From Schlegelella_A sp036263655 (GTDB lineage: Bacteria > Pseudomonadota > Gammaproteobacteria > Burkholderiales > Burkholderiaceae_C), in contig DATAGP010000009.1 of the NCBI GenBank assembly GCA_036263655.1, positions 174,061 to 238,060 of the forward strand: a stretch of 64,000 nt of DNA. The letters are read 5' to 3'. Shown in pieces: positions 19,087-26,856 of the stretch (position 1 is the first letter of the stretch; each line of letters opens with the position of its first letter). Below the pieces are notes generated by a model. It was not told where the DNA came from, searched no databases, and saw only the letters and a list, made by a program, of their open reading frames with translations. The position numbers and the translations under genes are program-made.

Positions 19087-20012
19087 AGATCCGGGAAATC
19101 GCCAGCGGCCTGCAGTTCCCGGAGGGGCCGGTCGCGCTCGACGACGGCTCCGTGCTGCTCGTCGAGATCGCCCGCGGCACGCTGAGCCGGGTGACGCCCG
19201 ACGGCACGGTGCGCGTCGTCGCCGACTTCGGCGGCGGCCCGAACGGCGCGGCGATCGGGCCGGACGGCGCCGTCTACGTGTGCAACAACGGGGGCTTTCG
19301 CTGGCAGACCGAGATCGACGGCTGCCATCGCCCGATCGGCCAGGCCGAGGACTACTCCGGCGGGCGCATCGAGCGCGTCGACCTGAACACCGGCCGCTTC
19401 GAGCGCCTGTACGACAGCGTCGACGGCCTGGCCCTGCGCGGGCCCAACGACATCGTCTTCGACGCCCAGGGCGGCTTCTACTTCACCGACCTCGGCAAGG
19501 TGCGGCCCACCGAGATGGACCGGGGCGGCGTCTTCTACGGCCGCAGCGACGGCACGGCCGTGGGCGTGATCGCGCGGCCGGTGCTCACGCCGAACGGCAT
19601 CGCCCTCTCGCCCGACGACCGGACGCTGTACTTCGCCGAGACCGAAGGCGCGCGCCTGTGGGCCTTCGACCTCGCGGCGCCGGGCGAGGCGCGGCGCGAG
19701 CCGTGGCCGTCGCCGCACGGGGCGCGGATGGTCGCCGCCTGCCCCGGCGGCCACTACCAGCGCTTCGACTCCATCGCCGTCGACGCCTTCGGCAACGTGT
19801 GCATCGCCACGCTCATCCACGGCGGCATCACGGTCGTCTCGCCGGACGGCCGCCTGGCCAGCCACGTGCCGCTCCCCGACCGCTTCACGACCAATCTCTG
19901 CTTCGGCGGCAAGGACCGGCGCACCGCGTACGTCACCTTGTCCGGCAGCGGCCGCCTGGTGGCCATCGACGACTGGCCGGTGCCCGGCCTGAAGCTCCAT
20001 CACGGCGCCTGA
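19083..20012 (+). CDS. SMP-30/gluconolactonase (LRE) family protein
   Basis: 309 residues forming a six-bladed beta-propeller lactonase by family. Metal-site hallmarks are the Glu in LQFPEGPVALDDG near residue 13, Asn in GPNGAAIGPDG, Asn in LRGPNDIVFDAQGGFYFTD, and Asp in NGIALSPDDRTLYFAET. Family members hydrolyse aldonolactones or similar intramolecular esters in the cytoplasm. There is no signal peptide. The start ATG overlaps the amidase stop (ATGA), strongly implying joint expression. Substrate identity is not deducible from sequence alone. The rhomboid gene follows after 13 bp and may belong to the same transcript. Confidence 0.9.
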   Translation: MKIREIASGLQFPEGPVALDDGSVLLVEIARGTLSRVTPDGTVRVVADFGGGPNGAAIGPDGAVYVCNNGGFRWQTEIDGCHRPIGQAEDYSGGRIERVDLNTGRFERLYDSVDGLALRGPNDIVFDAQGGFYFTDLGKVRPTEMDRGGVFYGRSDGTAVGVIARPVLTPNGIALSPDDRTLYFAETEGARLWAFDLAAPGEARREPWPSPHGARMVAACPGGHYQRFDSIAVDAFGNVCIATLIHGGITVVSPDGRLASHVPLPDRFTTNLCFGGKDRRTAYVTLSGSGRLVAIDDWPVPGLKLHHGA

Positions 20013-20025
20013 GCCGGCCGGTTGG

Positions 20026-20649
20026 ATGGCCGACCTGATCGCGATCAGCCACGGCGCGCCGGCCTCGGCCGTGCTGCTCGCGGTGATCATGGTCGCCAGC
20101 GCGATCGGCCTCGCCGCGGCGCCGTCGTGGCTGGATCGCAGCGTGTTCCGCCCGTACTGGTTCCTGCGCCGGGGCGAGCTCTGGACGCCGGTGACGAGCG
20201 CCTTCATGCACGCCGACGTCGCCCACCTGCTGTTCAACGCCTTCACCTTCTGGGCCTTCGCCTTCGATCTCGAGCGCGCCATCGGCAGCGGCCGTTTCCT
20301 CGCGCTCTACGCGATCGGCCTGGTGGCGAGCGACGTCGGCACGTGGATCCGCCATCGCCACGACGAAACCTACGCGACGCTCGGCGCCTCGGGCGCGATC
20401 CTCGCCGTGCTGTTCGCGTCCATCCTCTACTTCCCCACGGCGTCGATCTACATCCTGCCGCTGCCGGTGCCGATCCCGGCGCCGCTGTTCGCGCTGGCCT
20501 ATCTCGCCTACACGTGGTTCGCGTCGCGGCGGGGCCGCGGCCGGGTCAACCACGACGCCCATCTCTCCGGTGCGGTGGCCGGCGTGGCCTTCGTGGTGCT
20601 GACCGACTTCGACGTCCTGCAGCGCGCGCTGCGCGCCTTCGCCGCCTGA
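20026..20649 (+). CDS. Rhomboid-family intramembrane serine protease
   Basis: 207 residues with about six hydrophobic segments. Rhomboids cleave single-pass membrane proteins within the bilayer. The core shows the helix-1 loop region (YWFLRRGELWTPVTSAFMH), the HLLFNAF helix, the catalytic serine in ATLGASGAILAVL (Ser122), and the catalytic histidine in NHDAHLSGAVAG (His179 most likely, matching the usual HLxG). It starts 13 bp downstream of the SMP-30 gene. The substrate is unknown; no obvious single-pass partner is adjacent. Length and motif spacing fit minimal six-helix bacterial rhomboids. Confidence 0.9.
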   Translation: MADLIAISHGAPASAVLLAVIMVASAIGLAAAPSWLDRSVFRPYWFLRRGELWTPVTSAFMHADVAHLLFNAFTFWAFAFDLERAIGSGRFLALYAIGLVASDVGTWIRHRHDETYATLGASGAILAVLFASILYFPTASIYILPLPVPIPAPLFALAYLAYTWFASRRGRGRVNHDAHLSGAVAGVAFVVLTDFDVLQRALRAFAA

Positions 20650-20678
20650 ACCGCCTGAACCGATGCGGCGGGAGGCGA

Positions 20679-20936
20679 TCAGGCCGGAGCGCGCGCCTCC
20701 TCCGCCGTCGATGCCGGCTCGGCCGAGCCTTCGGCGGGCGTGAAGGTCTCGGCGGGCGTTGGCGACGGTGTGAGCGCCGTCGACATGCCCTTCTTCAAGG
20801 CCGCGATCTCCTCGACCACGCCGTCGACGAAGGCGTCGAAGGACTCCACCGCATGGCGGATGCTGGTCGACTCGGGCTTGGCCACCGCCGCCTGCAGGTG
20901 CTTCTTGACGCGACTGGCTTTCTGGGCGAGGTCCAT
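20679..20936 (-). CDS. Small hypothetical protein with helical core and Pro/Thr/Ala-rich tail
   Basis: 85 residues, unrecognised. The first 50 residues look helical and charged (MDLAQKASRVKKHLQAAVAK, SIRHAVESFDAFVDGVVEEIAALKKGM). The last third is low-complexity and rich in Pro, Thr, Ser, Ala and Glu. There is no signal peptide or membrane helix. A longer frame reaches 21056, but that extension is arginine-rich shadow sequence and overlaps the divergent 66-residue gene. The ATG at 20936 is preceded on the minus strand by GAAGGAGCC, a good ribosome binding site. It is convergent with the rhomboid gene. No function can be assigned. Confidence 0.6.
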   Translation of the reverse strand: MDLAQKASRVKKHLQAAVAKPESTSIRHAVESFDAFVDGVVEEIAALKKGMSTALTPSPTPAETFTPAEGSAEPASTAEEARAPA

Positions 20937-21036
20937 GGCGGCTCCTTCGAGGGCGGGCCAGAATCGTCGCACCGCACGGCGGCGCATCGGGTAGGACGAT
21001 GCGTGCCGCCGGCGCCGGAAACGATCACCGATCCGA

Positions 21037-21237
21037 ATGACGACACCCCGCCTCAAGGTCGGCCAGCCGATCTCTCCGGAGCAGTTCGAGGAGCTGAGCG
21101 ACGAGCAGCTGGCGCGGCTCGTGCCGCGTGCCTACCGCGAGTTCTTCCAGGGCAAGGACCTGTGCGCCGACGGCGCGTTCTACCTGCACGACGGCAGCGC
21201 CTGGAGCTTCTTCAAAGGCGGCTTCCTCGATGACTGA
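21037..21237 (+). CDS. Small hypothetical protein (66 residues) heading the hydrolase/Rieske operon
   Basis: 66 residues, unrecognised. The sequence is balanced in composition, with an acidic helix (SPEQFEELSDEQLARLVPRAYREFF) and a C-terminal aromatic part (GAFYLHDGSAWSFFKGGFLDD). Its last codons overlap the ATG of the alpha/beta hydrolase gene by 8 bp, which argues that it is a real, translationally coupled gene rather than a shadow frame. It might be a small accessory or regulatory protein, but nothing in the sequence identifies a partner. It is divergent from the small gene at 20679-20936 across 100 bp. Confidence 0.6.
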   Translation: MTTPRLKVGQPISPEQFEELSDEQLARLVPRAYREFFQGKDLCADGAFYLHDGSAWSFFKGGFLDD

Positions 21238-21919
21238 GATGGGCGGCGCAGCCGAAGAGCCGATCGGCGTGACGGTGCGCGAGGGCGAGCGTGTCTCGGC
21301 GCTGCTGACCTCGCCGCCCGACGCATCGGTCTGCCTCGTGCTCGGCCACGGCGCCGGCGCGGGCATGACGCACCCGTTCATGGCGGCGGTGGCGGGCGGC
21401 CTCGGCGAGCGCGGCGTCGCGACGCTGCGCTACCAGTTCCCCTTCATGGAGCGCGGCTCGAAGCGACCCGATGCGCCGGCGCTCGCGCAGGCGACCGTCC
21501 GCGCGGCGGCGGCCGAGGCCGCGCGGCGCTGCCCCGGCCTGAGGCTGCTCGCCGGCGGCAAATCCTTCGGCGGGCGCATGACGTCGCAGGCGCAGGCGGC
21601 GGCGCCGCTGCCGGGCGTGCAGGGCCTCGTCTTCCTCGGCTTTCCGCTCCATCCCGCCGGCAAGTCCTCGGTGGAACGTGCCGCCCACCTCGACGCCGTG
21701 CAGGTGCCGATGCTCTTCCTGCAAGGCACGCGCGACGAGCTCGCCGAGCTGTCGCTGCTGCGGCCGGTGCTCGATCGTCTCGGCACGCGGGCGACCCTGC
21801 ATCTCGTCGACGACGCCGACCACTCGTTCCACGTGCGCGCCCGTTCGGGCCGCACGGACGCCGAAGCGCTTGGCGACATGCTGGATCGGCTGACGGCGTG
21901 GACACGGAGCGTGGCATGA
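21230..21919 (+). CDS. Alpha/beta hydrolase (dienelactone hydrolase/KANL3-Tex30 type)
   Basis: 229 residues. The fold signature begins with VCLVLGHGAGAGMTHPFM (oxyanion region), then LRYQFPFMERGSKRPDAP. The nucleophile elbow GGKSFGGRM (Ser in KSFGG) and FLGFPLHPAGK follow, then the acid in FLQGTRDELAE and the final His in VDDADHSFHVR. This arrangement matches the small KANL3/Tex30-like hydrolases common in Proteobacteria, whose substrates are mostly unknown. The start overlaps the 66-residue gene, and the stop overlaps the Rieske gene by ATGA, so all three genes are tightly coupled. A role in processing the product or substrate of the oxygenase is plausible. Confidence 0.87.
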   Translation: MTEMGGAAEEPIGVTVREGERVSALLTSPPDASVCLVLGHGAGAGMTHPFMAAVAGGLGERGVATLRYQFPFMERGSKRPDAPALAQATVRAAAAEAARRCPGLRLLAGGKSFGGRMTSQAQAAAPLPGVQGLVFLGFPLHPAGKSSVERAAHLDAVQVPMLFLQGTRDELAELSLLRPVLDRLGTRATLHLVDDADHSFHVRARSGRTDAEALGDMLDRLTAWTRSVA

Positions 21920-23058
21920 CGGGCCCGGACGAGGCGCGGATCCTCTGGGCGCGCTCGGAGCGCACGGTCGCGCACACCGAGCTGCAGCGCGGCGCGCCCT
22001 CGATCAGCCCGGTCGGCCGCTACCTCGACCCCGACCGGCATCGGCGCGAGGTGGCCGCGCTGCGCCGCCTGCCGCATGCGGTCGGACCGGCGTCGCGCCT
22101 GGCGTCGCCGGGCGACTGGATGACGGCCGAGCTGCTCGACGTGCCGGTGCTCGTCGTGCGCGGCGAGGACGACGTGGTGCGCGCCTTCGTCAACGTCTGC
22201 CGGCACCGCGGCGCCCTCGTCGCGGCGAGCCCGGCCTGCGGGTCCGGCCGCGGGCGCTTCGTCTGCCCGTACCACAGCTGGACCTACGACAGCCGCGGCG
22301 CCCTCGTCGGGCGGCCGCACGAGGCCGATTTCCCGCACGTGCCGCGCGCCTCGGCGTCGCTGGCTGCGCTGCCCGTGGCGCTGCGCTGCGGCCTGGTATG
22401 GGTCGTCCCGGAAGCGGTGCAAGCCTTCGACTGGAACGACTACTTCGGACCGATGGCCGCGACGCTCGAAGGCCTCGGCTACGACGGGCGCAGCGTCAGC
22501 CCGCACGAGCGGCGCTTCGTCCAGCCCTCGAACTGGAAGCTGGTGCTCGACGCCAACCTCGAGAGCTATCACTTCCAGTACGCGCACCGCGACACCATCG
22601 CGCACCTGTTCCACGACAACCTGGTGCAGCAGGAATCGTTCGGCCGGCACCAGCGCATCGTGCTGCCGAAGCGCTCGCTGGCCGCGGCGGCAGGCGATCC
22701 CGGCTGGGAGCTGCTCGGCCGGCACAGCAACATCATCCACTTCTTCTTCCCGGGCACCTTCCTGCTGTGGGAGGGCGACCACGTGAACGGCTTCTGCGTC
22801 ACGCCGAAGACGGCCGCGAGCTGCGACGCCGCCAGCTGGATGCTCGTCCCCGCGGCCGGGCATGCGCGCCGCGCGCCGGGGCACTGGAGCCGCAACTGGT
22901 CGATCTTCTGGGACGCCATCGACGAGGACTTCGCCCTCGCCGCGTCGATGCAGAAGGGGCTGGCCAGCGGCGCCAACGCCGCCCTGAACTTCGGCACCGC
23001 CGAGTTCGCCTGCGACCTGTTCGAGCGCGCGATCGACGAGCTGGTCGCCGGCGATTGA
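21916..23058 (+). CDS. Rieske-type ring-hydroxylating oxygenase, alpha subunit
   Basis: 380 residues. The Rieske [2Fe-2S] cluster ligands are Cys95 and His97 (VCRHRG), then Cys117 and His120 (CPYHSWTY). The mononuclear iron site is in NLESYHFQYAH, with His219 and His224. The C-terminal SRPBCC-like catalytic domain follows the Rieske domain. Such enzymes activate O2 to hydroxylate or demethylate aromatic or quaternary amine substrates and need a separate reductase, which is not encoded nearby. The ATG at 21916 (overlapping the hydrolase stop) is preferred to a GTG at 21898. The neighbouring TAXI-TRAP transporter may import the substrate. Confidence 0.9.
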   Translation: MTGPDEARILWARSERTVAHTELQRGAPSISPVGRYLDPDRHRREVAALRRLPHAVGPASRLASPGDWMTAELLDVPVLVVRGEDDVVRAFVNVCRHRGALVAASPACGSGRGRFVCPYHSWTYDSRGALVGRPHEADFPHVPRASASLAALPVALRCGLVWVVPEAVQAFDWNDYFGPMAATLEGLGYDGRSVSPHERRFVQPSNWKLVLDANLESYHFQYAHRDTIAHLFHDNLVQQESFGRHQRIVLPKRSLAAAAGDPGWELLGRHSNIIHFFFPGTFLLWEGDHVNGFCVTPKTAASCDAASWMLVPAAGHARRAPGHWSRNWSIFWDAIDEDFALAASMQKGLASGANAALNFGTAEFACDLFERAIDELVAGD

Positions 23059-23101
23059 GGGGGTCTGCACTGGCGAGAACCCCGAGGGCGCAGGGCCCGG
23101 C

Positions 23102-23151
23102 CCGATTGCAGAATCGGCGCAGGACCGCCAGGCCCTGCCGTACGCAGGGCC
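23102..23151 (+). promoter_or_regulatory. Two perfect hairpins in the leader of the TRAP transporter operon
   Basis: In the 124 bp between the Rieske gene and the TRAP binding-protein gene there are two perfect inverted repeats. One is CCGATT-GCAG-AATCGG at 23102-23117. The other is GGCCCTGC-CGTAC-GCAGGGCC at 23131-23151. The 13-mer CGCAGGGCCCGGC also occurs directly at 23089-23101 and 23143-23155, so the first copy could pair with GGCCCTGC as an alternative. No T-run follows, so a simple terminator is not indicated. An attenuator, mRNA processing site or RNA-binding site is possible. A ribosome binding site AGGAG lies at 23173-23177. Confidence 0.4.
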
Positions 23152-23182
23152 CGGCGGCGACATCCTTCCTCCAGGAGACACC

Positions 23183-24142
23183 ATGAACCGTCTGACCTCG
23201 CGCCTCGGCGTCCTGCTCGCCGGCCTCGCCTTCGCCTGCACCGCGTCGGCGCAGAACATTTCTATCGCCACTGGCGGCACCGGCGGCGTCTACTACCCGA
23301 TGGGCGGCGGCATCGCGGCGGTGCTGTCGAAGCACGTCCCCGGCATGCAGGCGACCGCCGAGGTCACCGGCGGCTCCGTCGACAACCTGAAGCTGATCGG
23401 CAGCGGCAAGCCCTACATCGGCATGGCGATGAGCGACGCCAGCCTGGACGCGTACCGCGGCGAGGACAAGTTCAAGGGCAGCAAGGTGCCGCTGAGGACG
23501 CTGATGGTCCTCTACCCGAACCGCATGCACGTGGTGAGCGTGGAGGGCAAGGGCATCAACCGGATGGCCGACCTGAAGGGCAAGCGCGTGTCGACCGGCT
23601 CGCCCGGCAGCGCCACCGAGGTGATGGCCTTTCGCGTCATCGAGGCCGCCGGCCTCGACAAGGACAGCGACATGAAGCGCGAGCGGCTCGGCGTCGCCGA
23701 ATCGGTCAACGCCCTCAAGGACGGCAAGATCGACGCCTTCTTCTGGGTCGGCGGCCTGCCGACCGCCGCCGTCACCGACCTCGCCAACACGCCGAACACC
23801 AAGATCAAGATGATCGACCACGCCGACGTTGTGCCGGCGATGAACAAGAAGTACGGCAACCTGTACGTGCCGGACACCATCCCCAAGGACACCTACAAGG
23901 GCATGGACGCCGACAACAGGCAGGCGACGGTGCAGAACATCCTCGTCACGCACGAGAGCATGGACGAGAAGACGGCCTACAACATCGTCAAGACGATCTT
24001 CGACAAGAAGGACGACATCGTCGCCGTGCACAAGGAGGCGACGAACTTCAAGCTCGAGAGCCAGAAGGCCTCGGCGACGCCGATCCCGTATCACCCGGGC
24101 GCCGTCAAGTACTTCGCCGAGAAGGGCGTGAAGGTCGACTAG
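23183..24142 (+). CDS. TAXI-family TRAP transporter solute-binding protein
   Basis: 319 residues with a signal peptide (hydrophobic VLLAGLAFACTASA, likely cleaved after SAQ near residue 23). The mature N-terminus ISIATGGTGGVYYPMGG is the defining TAXI-TRAP signature, and the body shows RLGVAESVNALKDGKIDAFFWVGG. It captures a solute in the periplasm and delivers it to the membrane permease; TAXI proteins usually bind small carboxylates or amino acids. AGGAG lies 5 bp upstream of the ATG. The fused permease gene follows directly. The substrate cannot be read from sequence; the adjacent Rieske operon suggests an aromatic or organic acid. Confidence 0.93.
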   Translation: MNRLTSRLGVLLAGLAFACTASAQNISIATGGTGGVYYPMGGGIAAVLSKHVPGMQATAEVTGGSVDNLKLIGSGKPYIGMAMSDASLDAYRGEDKFKGSKVPLRTLMVLYPNRMHVVSVEGKGINRMADLKGKRVSTGSPGSATEVMAFRVIEAAGLDKDSDMKRERLGVAESVNALKDGKIDAFFWVGGLPTAAVTDLANTPNTKIKMIDHADVVPAMNKKYGNLYVPDTIPKDTYKGMDADNRQATVQNILVTHESMDEKTAYNIVKTIFDKKDDIVAVHKEATNFKLESQKASATPIPYHPGAVKYFAEKGVKVD

Positions 24143-24299
24143 GACGCGGCGACAGGGCACCGTCATCGAAGCCGAGGCCGGCCCGGTCGTCCGGGCCCCC
24201 ACCCCGGGCGTCAGCGAAGAGGCGCTGCGACGCGCGGAACACTTCGTCGAGGAAGAGGAGGGCGCCGCCAACAAGCTGAAGGGCTGGCTCGGCGCCTTC

Positions 24300-26219
24300 G
24301 TGCGCCTGGCCGCCTTCGTCATGGCGGCCTTCCACCTGTACACCGCCTACGCGATCGTGCCGACGCAGACGCTCAGGCCGGTGCACGTCGCCTTCGTCCT
24401 CTTCCTCTGCTTCCTGGTCTTTCCGGTCGCCCGGCGCTTCCGCCACCGCATCATGTGGTGGGACTGGCTGGCCGCCGCCCTCTCGATCGCCATCGTCGTC
24501 TACGCCATCCGGGGCGGCGACGACTTCACCGACCGCAACACCTCGCCGCTGCCGTGGGACATCGCCTTCGGCATCGGCCTCATCCTCCTCGTGCTGGAGG
24601 CGATGCGGCGGACCACCGGCTGGGTGATGCCGGTGATCACCACCTGCTTCCTGCTGTACGCCCTCGCCGGCCCGTGGCTGCCGGCGCCGTGGACGCACAA
24701 GGGCTACGAGATCGGCCGGCTCGTCGGCGTCATGTACATGACGCTCGAGGGCATCTTCGGCGTCGCCGTCGACGTTGCCTCGTCGCTGATCATCCTGTTC
24801 ACGATCTACGGCGCCTTCCTGCAGTACTCGGGCGCCGGAAAGTTCTACATCGACTTCTCGTTCTCGGCGATGGGCGGCAAGCCCACGGGCGCCGGGCGGA
24901 CGGTGGTGCTGGCGTCCTTCCTGCTCGGCGGCCCGTCGGGTTCCGGCGTCGCCACGACGGTGACGCTCGGCGCGGTCGCCTACCCGATGCTCGAGAAGGT
25001 CGGCTACGAGAAGAACGCGGCCGGCGGCCTGCTCGCCGCCGGCGGCCTCGGCGCCATCATCTCGCCGCCGGTGCTCGGCGCGGCCGCCTTCCTGATCGCC
25101 GAGTTCCTGAAGATCTCGTACCTCGACGTGCTGCTGATGGCCGTCATCCCGACGGTGCTGTTCTACCTGGCGCTGTTTCTCATGGTCGAGATCGATGCGC
25201 GCAAGTACGGCATGCGCGACGTCGCCTTCGGGAAGGTCGATTCGGTCTGGAACCTGACGCGCAAGTACTGGTTCCACTTCCTGTCGCTGGTCTCCATCGT
25301 GTTCTTCATGATGTGGGGCTTCTCGCCTGTGCTCTCGGTGTTCTGGGCGACCGTGGTGGCCTTCGTCACCAGCTTCCTCCGCCGCGACACCGCGCTGATC
25401 GACTACGACTTCTTCGGCGGCAGGCAGTCGGTGAAGGACGGCCTGCTGAAGTCGCGGTTCACGCAGGCGATGGAAGGAGGCGCCCTCGGCATGCTCAACG
25501 TCGGCGCGACCTGCGCCGGGGCCGGGATCATCGTCGGCGTCGTCACCTTGACCGGGCTCGGCCTCAAGTTCAGCTCGATCGTGATCGACTACGCCGGCGG
25601 CTCGCTGCTGCTCACGGCCATCTTCACCTCGCTGGTGGTCTGGATCGTCGGCCTCGCCGTGCCGGTGACGGCGTCCTACATCATCTGCGCCGTCATCGCC
25701 GCGCCGGCGCTCACCAAGCTCGGCGTGCCCGACTTCGCGGCGCACATGTTCATCTTCTATTACGCCGTGCTGTCCGAGGTGTCGCCGCCGACGGCCCTGT
25801 CGCCGTTCGCCGCCGCCGCCATCACCGGCGGCGATCCGTACAAGACGACCCTGCAGTCCTGGAAGTACACCGTGCCGGCCTTCCTGCTGCCGTTCATGTT
25901 CGTGCTCGACCCGGCCGGCCAGGGCCTGTTGCTGATGGGATCGACGAAGGCGCTGGCGGCGGCGAACGGCTGGGCGATCGCCGAGGTCACGCTGACCGCC
26001 GCCGTCGGCATCGCCGCCCTCGCCGCCGGCTTTCAGGGCTGGGCGCTGCGCAAGGCCACCGTGCTCGAGCGGACGATGTTCATTGTCGCCGGCTTCGCCC
26101 TCGTGTACCCGGGCCGGGTGGCCGACGTGGTCGGCTTCTCGCTGATCGTCCTGGCGCTGGCGCTGCAGCGCTTCTACACGCCCGCCCTCGCGCGCATGAG
26201 GCCACCGCCGACGATGTAG
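24300..26219 (+). CDS. TRAP transporter fused 4TM/12TM permease (start uncertain)
   Basis: 639 residues from the GTG at 24300, with about 16 or more hydrophobic helices: a fused DctQ/DctM-type permease of TAXI-TRAP systems. Conserved pieces include LLGGPSGSGVATTVTLG, AAGGLGAIISPPVLGAAAFLIAEF and SEVSPPTALSPFAAAAITGG. The in-frame sequence upstream (from about 24162) encodes a charged helix ending EEEEGAANKLKGWLG, which as I recall is conserved in homologues, so the real protein probably begins earlier. However, no ATG, GTG or TTG exists in frame between the stop at 24129 and 24300. Either a rare start is used or a base change has removed it. It belongs in one transcript with the binding protein. 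Confidence 0.9.
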   Translation: MRLAAFVMAAFHLYTAYAIVPTQTLRPVHVAFVLFLCFLVFPVARRFRHRIMWWDWLAAALSIAIVVYAIRGGDDFTDRNTSPLPWDIAFGIGLILLVLEAMRRTTGWVMPVITTCFLLYALAGPWLPAPWTHKGYEIGRLVGVMYMTLEGIFGVAVDVASSLIILFTIYGAFLQYSGAGKFYIDFSFSAMGGKPTGAGRTVVLASFLLGGPSGSGVATTVTLGAVAYPMLEKVGYEKNAAGGLLAAGGLGAIISPPVLGAAAFLIAEFLKISYLDVLLMAVIPTVLFYLALFLMVEIDARKYGMRDVAFGKVDSVWNLTRKYWFHFLSLVSIVFFMMWGFSPVLSVFWATVVAFVTSFLRRDTALIDYDFFGGRQSVKDGLLKSRFTQAMEGGALGMLNVGATCAGAGIIVGVVTLTGLGLKFSSIVIDYAGGSLLLTAIFTSLVVWIVGLAVPVTASYIICAVIAAPALTKLGVPDFAAHMFIFYYAVLSEVSPPTALSPFAAAAITGGDPYKTTLQSWKYTVPAFLLPFMFVLDPAGQGLLLMGSTKALAAANGWAIAEVTLTAAVGIAALAAGFQGWALRKATVLERTMFIVAGFALVYPGRVADVVGFSLIVLALALQRFYTPALARMRPPPTM

Positions 26220-26228
26220 GCTGGGTGC

Positions 26229-26819
26229 ATGGACCCGCCCCGGCTCGATCCCGGCCTCGAACGACGTGCCATCGCCGAGACGCGGGCCTGGCTCGAGCAC
26301 GTCGTCATCGGCCTCAACCTCTGCCCGTTCGCGAAGGCGGTCGTCGCCAAGGGCCAGGTGCGCTGCGCGGTGACCGCGGCGAGCGACGAGGCCGCCCTCG
26401 TGATCAGCCTGCGCGAGGAGCTGGCGCTGCTCGCCGCCGCCGACCCGGCCGAGATCGACACCACCCTCCTCATCTGCCCGAGCGCCCTGCCCGACTTCGA
26501 CGACTACAACGACTTCCTCGATGAAGCCGACGCCCTGCTGCGCGAGATGGACCTCGAAGGCGTGATCCAGGTGGCGAGCTTCCATCCCGACTACCGCTTC
26601 GCCGACAGCGACCCGGACGACGTGACCCACGCCACCAGCCGGTCGCCGTGGCCGATGCTGCACCTGCTGCGCGAGGACAGCGTCGAGCGCGCCCTCGCCG
26701 CCGTCCCCGACCCCGACGCCATCGTCGAGGCCAATGTGCGGACCCTGCGCGCCCTCGGCAACGAGGGCTGGGCGGCGCTGCGCCGACGCTATCTGGCAGA
26801 CGCGGAAGAGGCGGGCTGA
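26229..26819 (+). CDS. DUF1415 family protein
   Basis: 196 residues matching the DUF1415 pattern: an N-terminal helix (IAETRAWLEHVVIGLNLCPFAKAVV), a central LPDFDDYNDFLDEADALL, the VASFHPDYRFADSDPDD motif, and SPWPMLHLLREDSVERAL. Function is unknown; the conserved Cys in LNLCPFAK and the His in FHPDY suggest metal or catalytic sites. It lies only 9 bp after the TRAP permease stop, so it may be cotranscribed, although this family is widespread without transporters. No signal peptide or membrane helix. Normal length for the family. Confidence 0.85.
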   Translation: MDPPRLDPGLERRAIAETRAWLEHVVIGLNLCPFAKAVVAKGQVRCAVTAASDEAALVISLREELALLAAADPAEIDTTLLICPSALPDFDDYNDFLDEADALLREMDLEGVIQVASFHPDYRFADSDPDDVTHATSRSPWPMLHLLREDSVERALAAVPDPDAIVEANVRTLRALGNEGWAALRRRYLADAEEAG

Positions 26820-26856
26820 TCCGGCCCGCGGGCGCTCCGTTTGCCGTACGGCGGGC

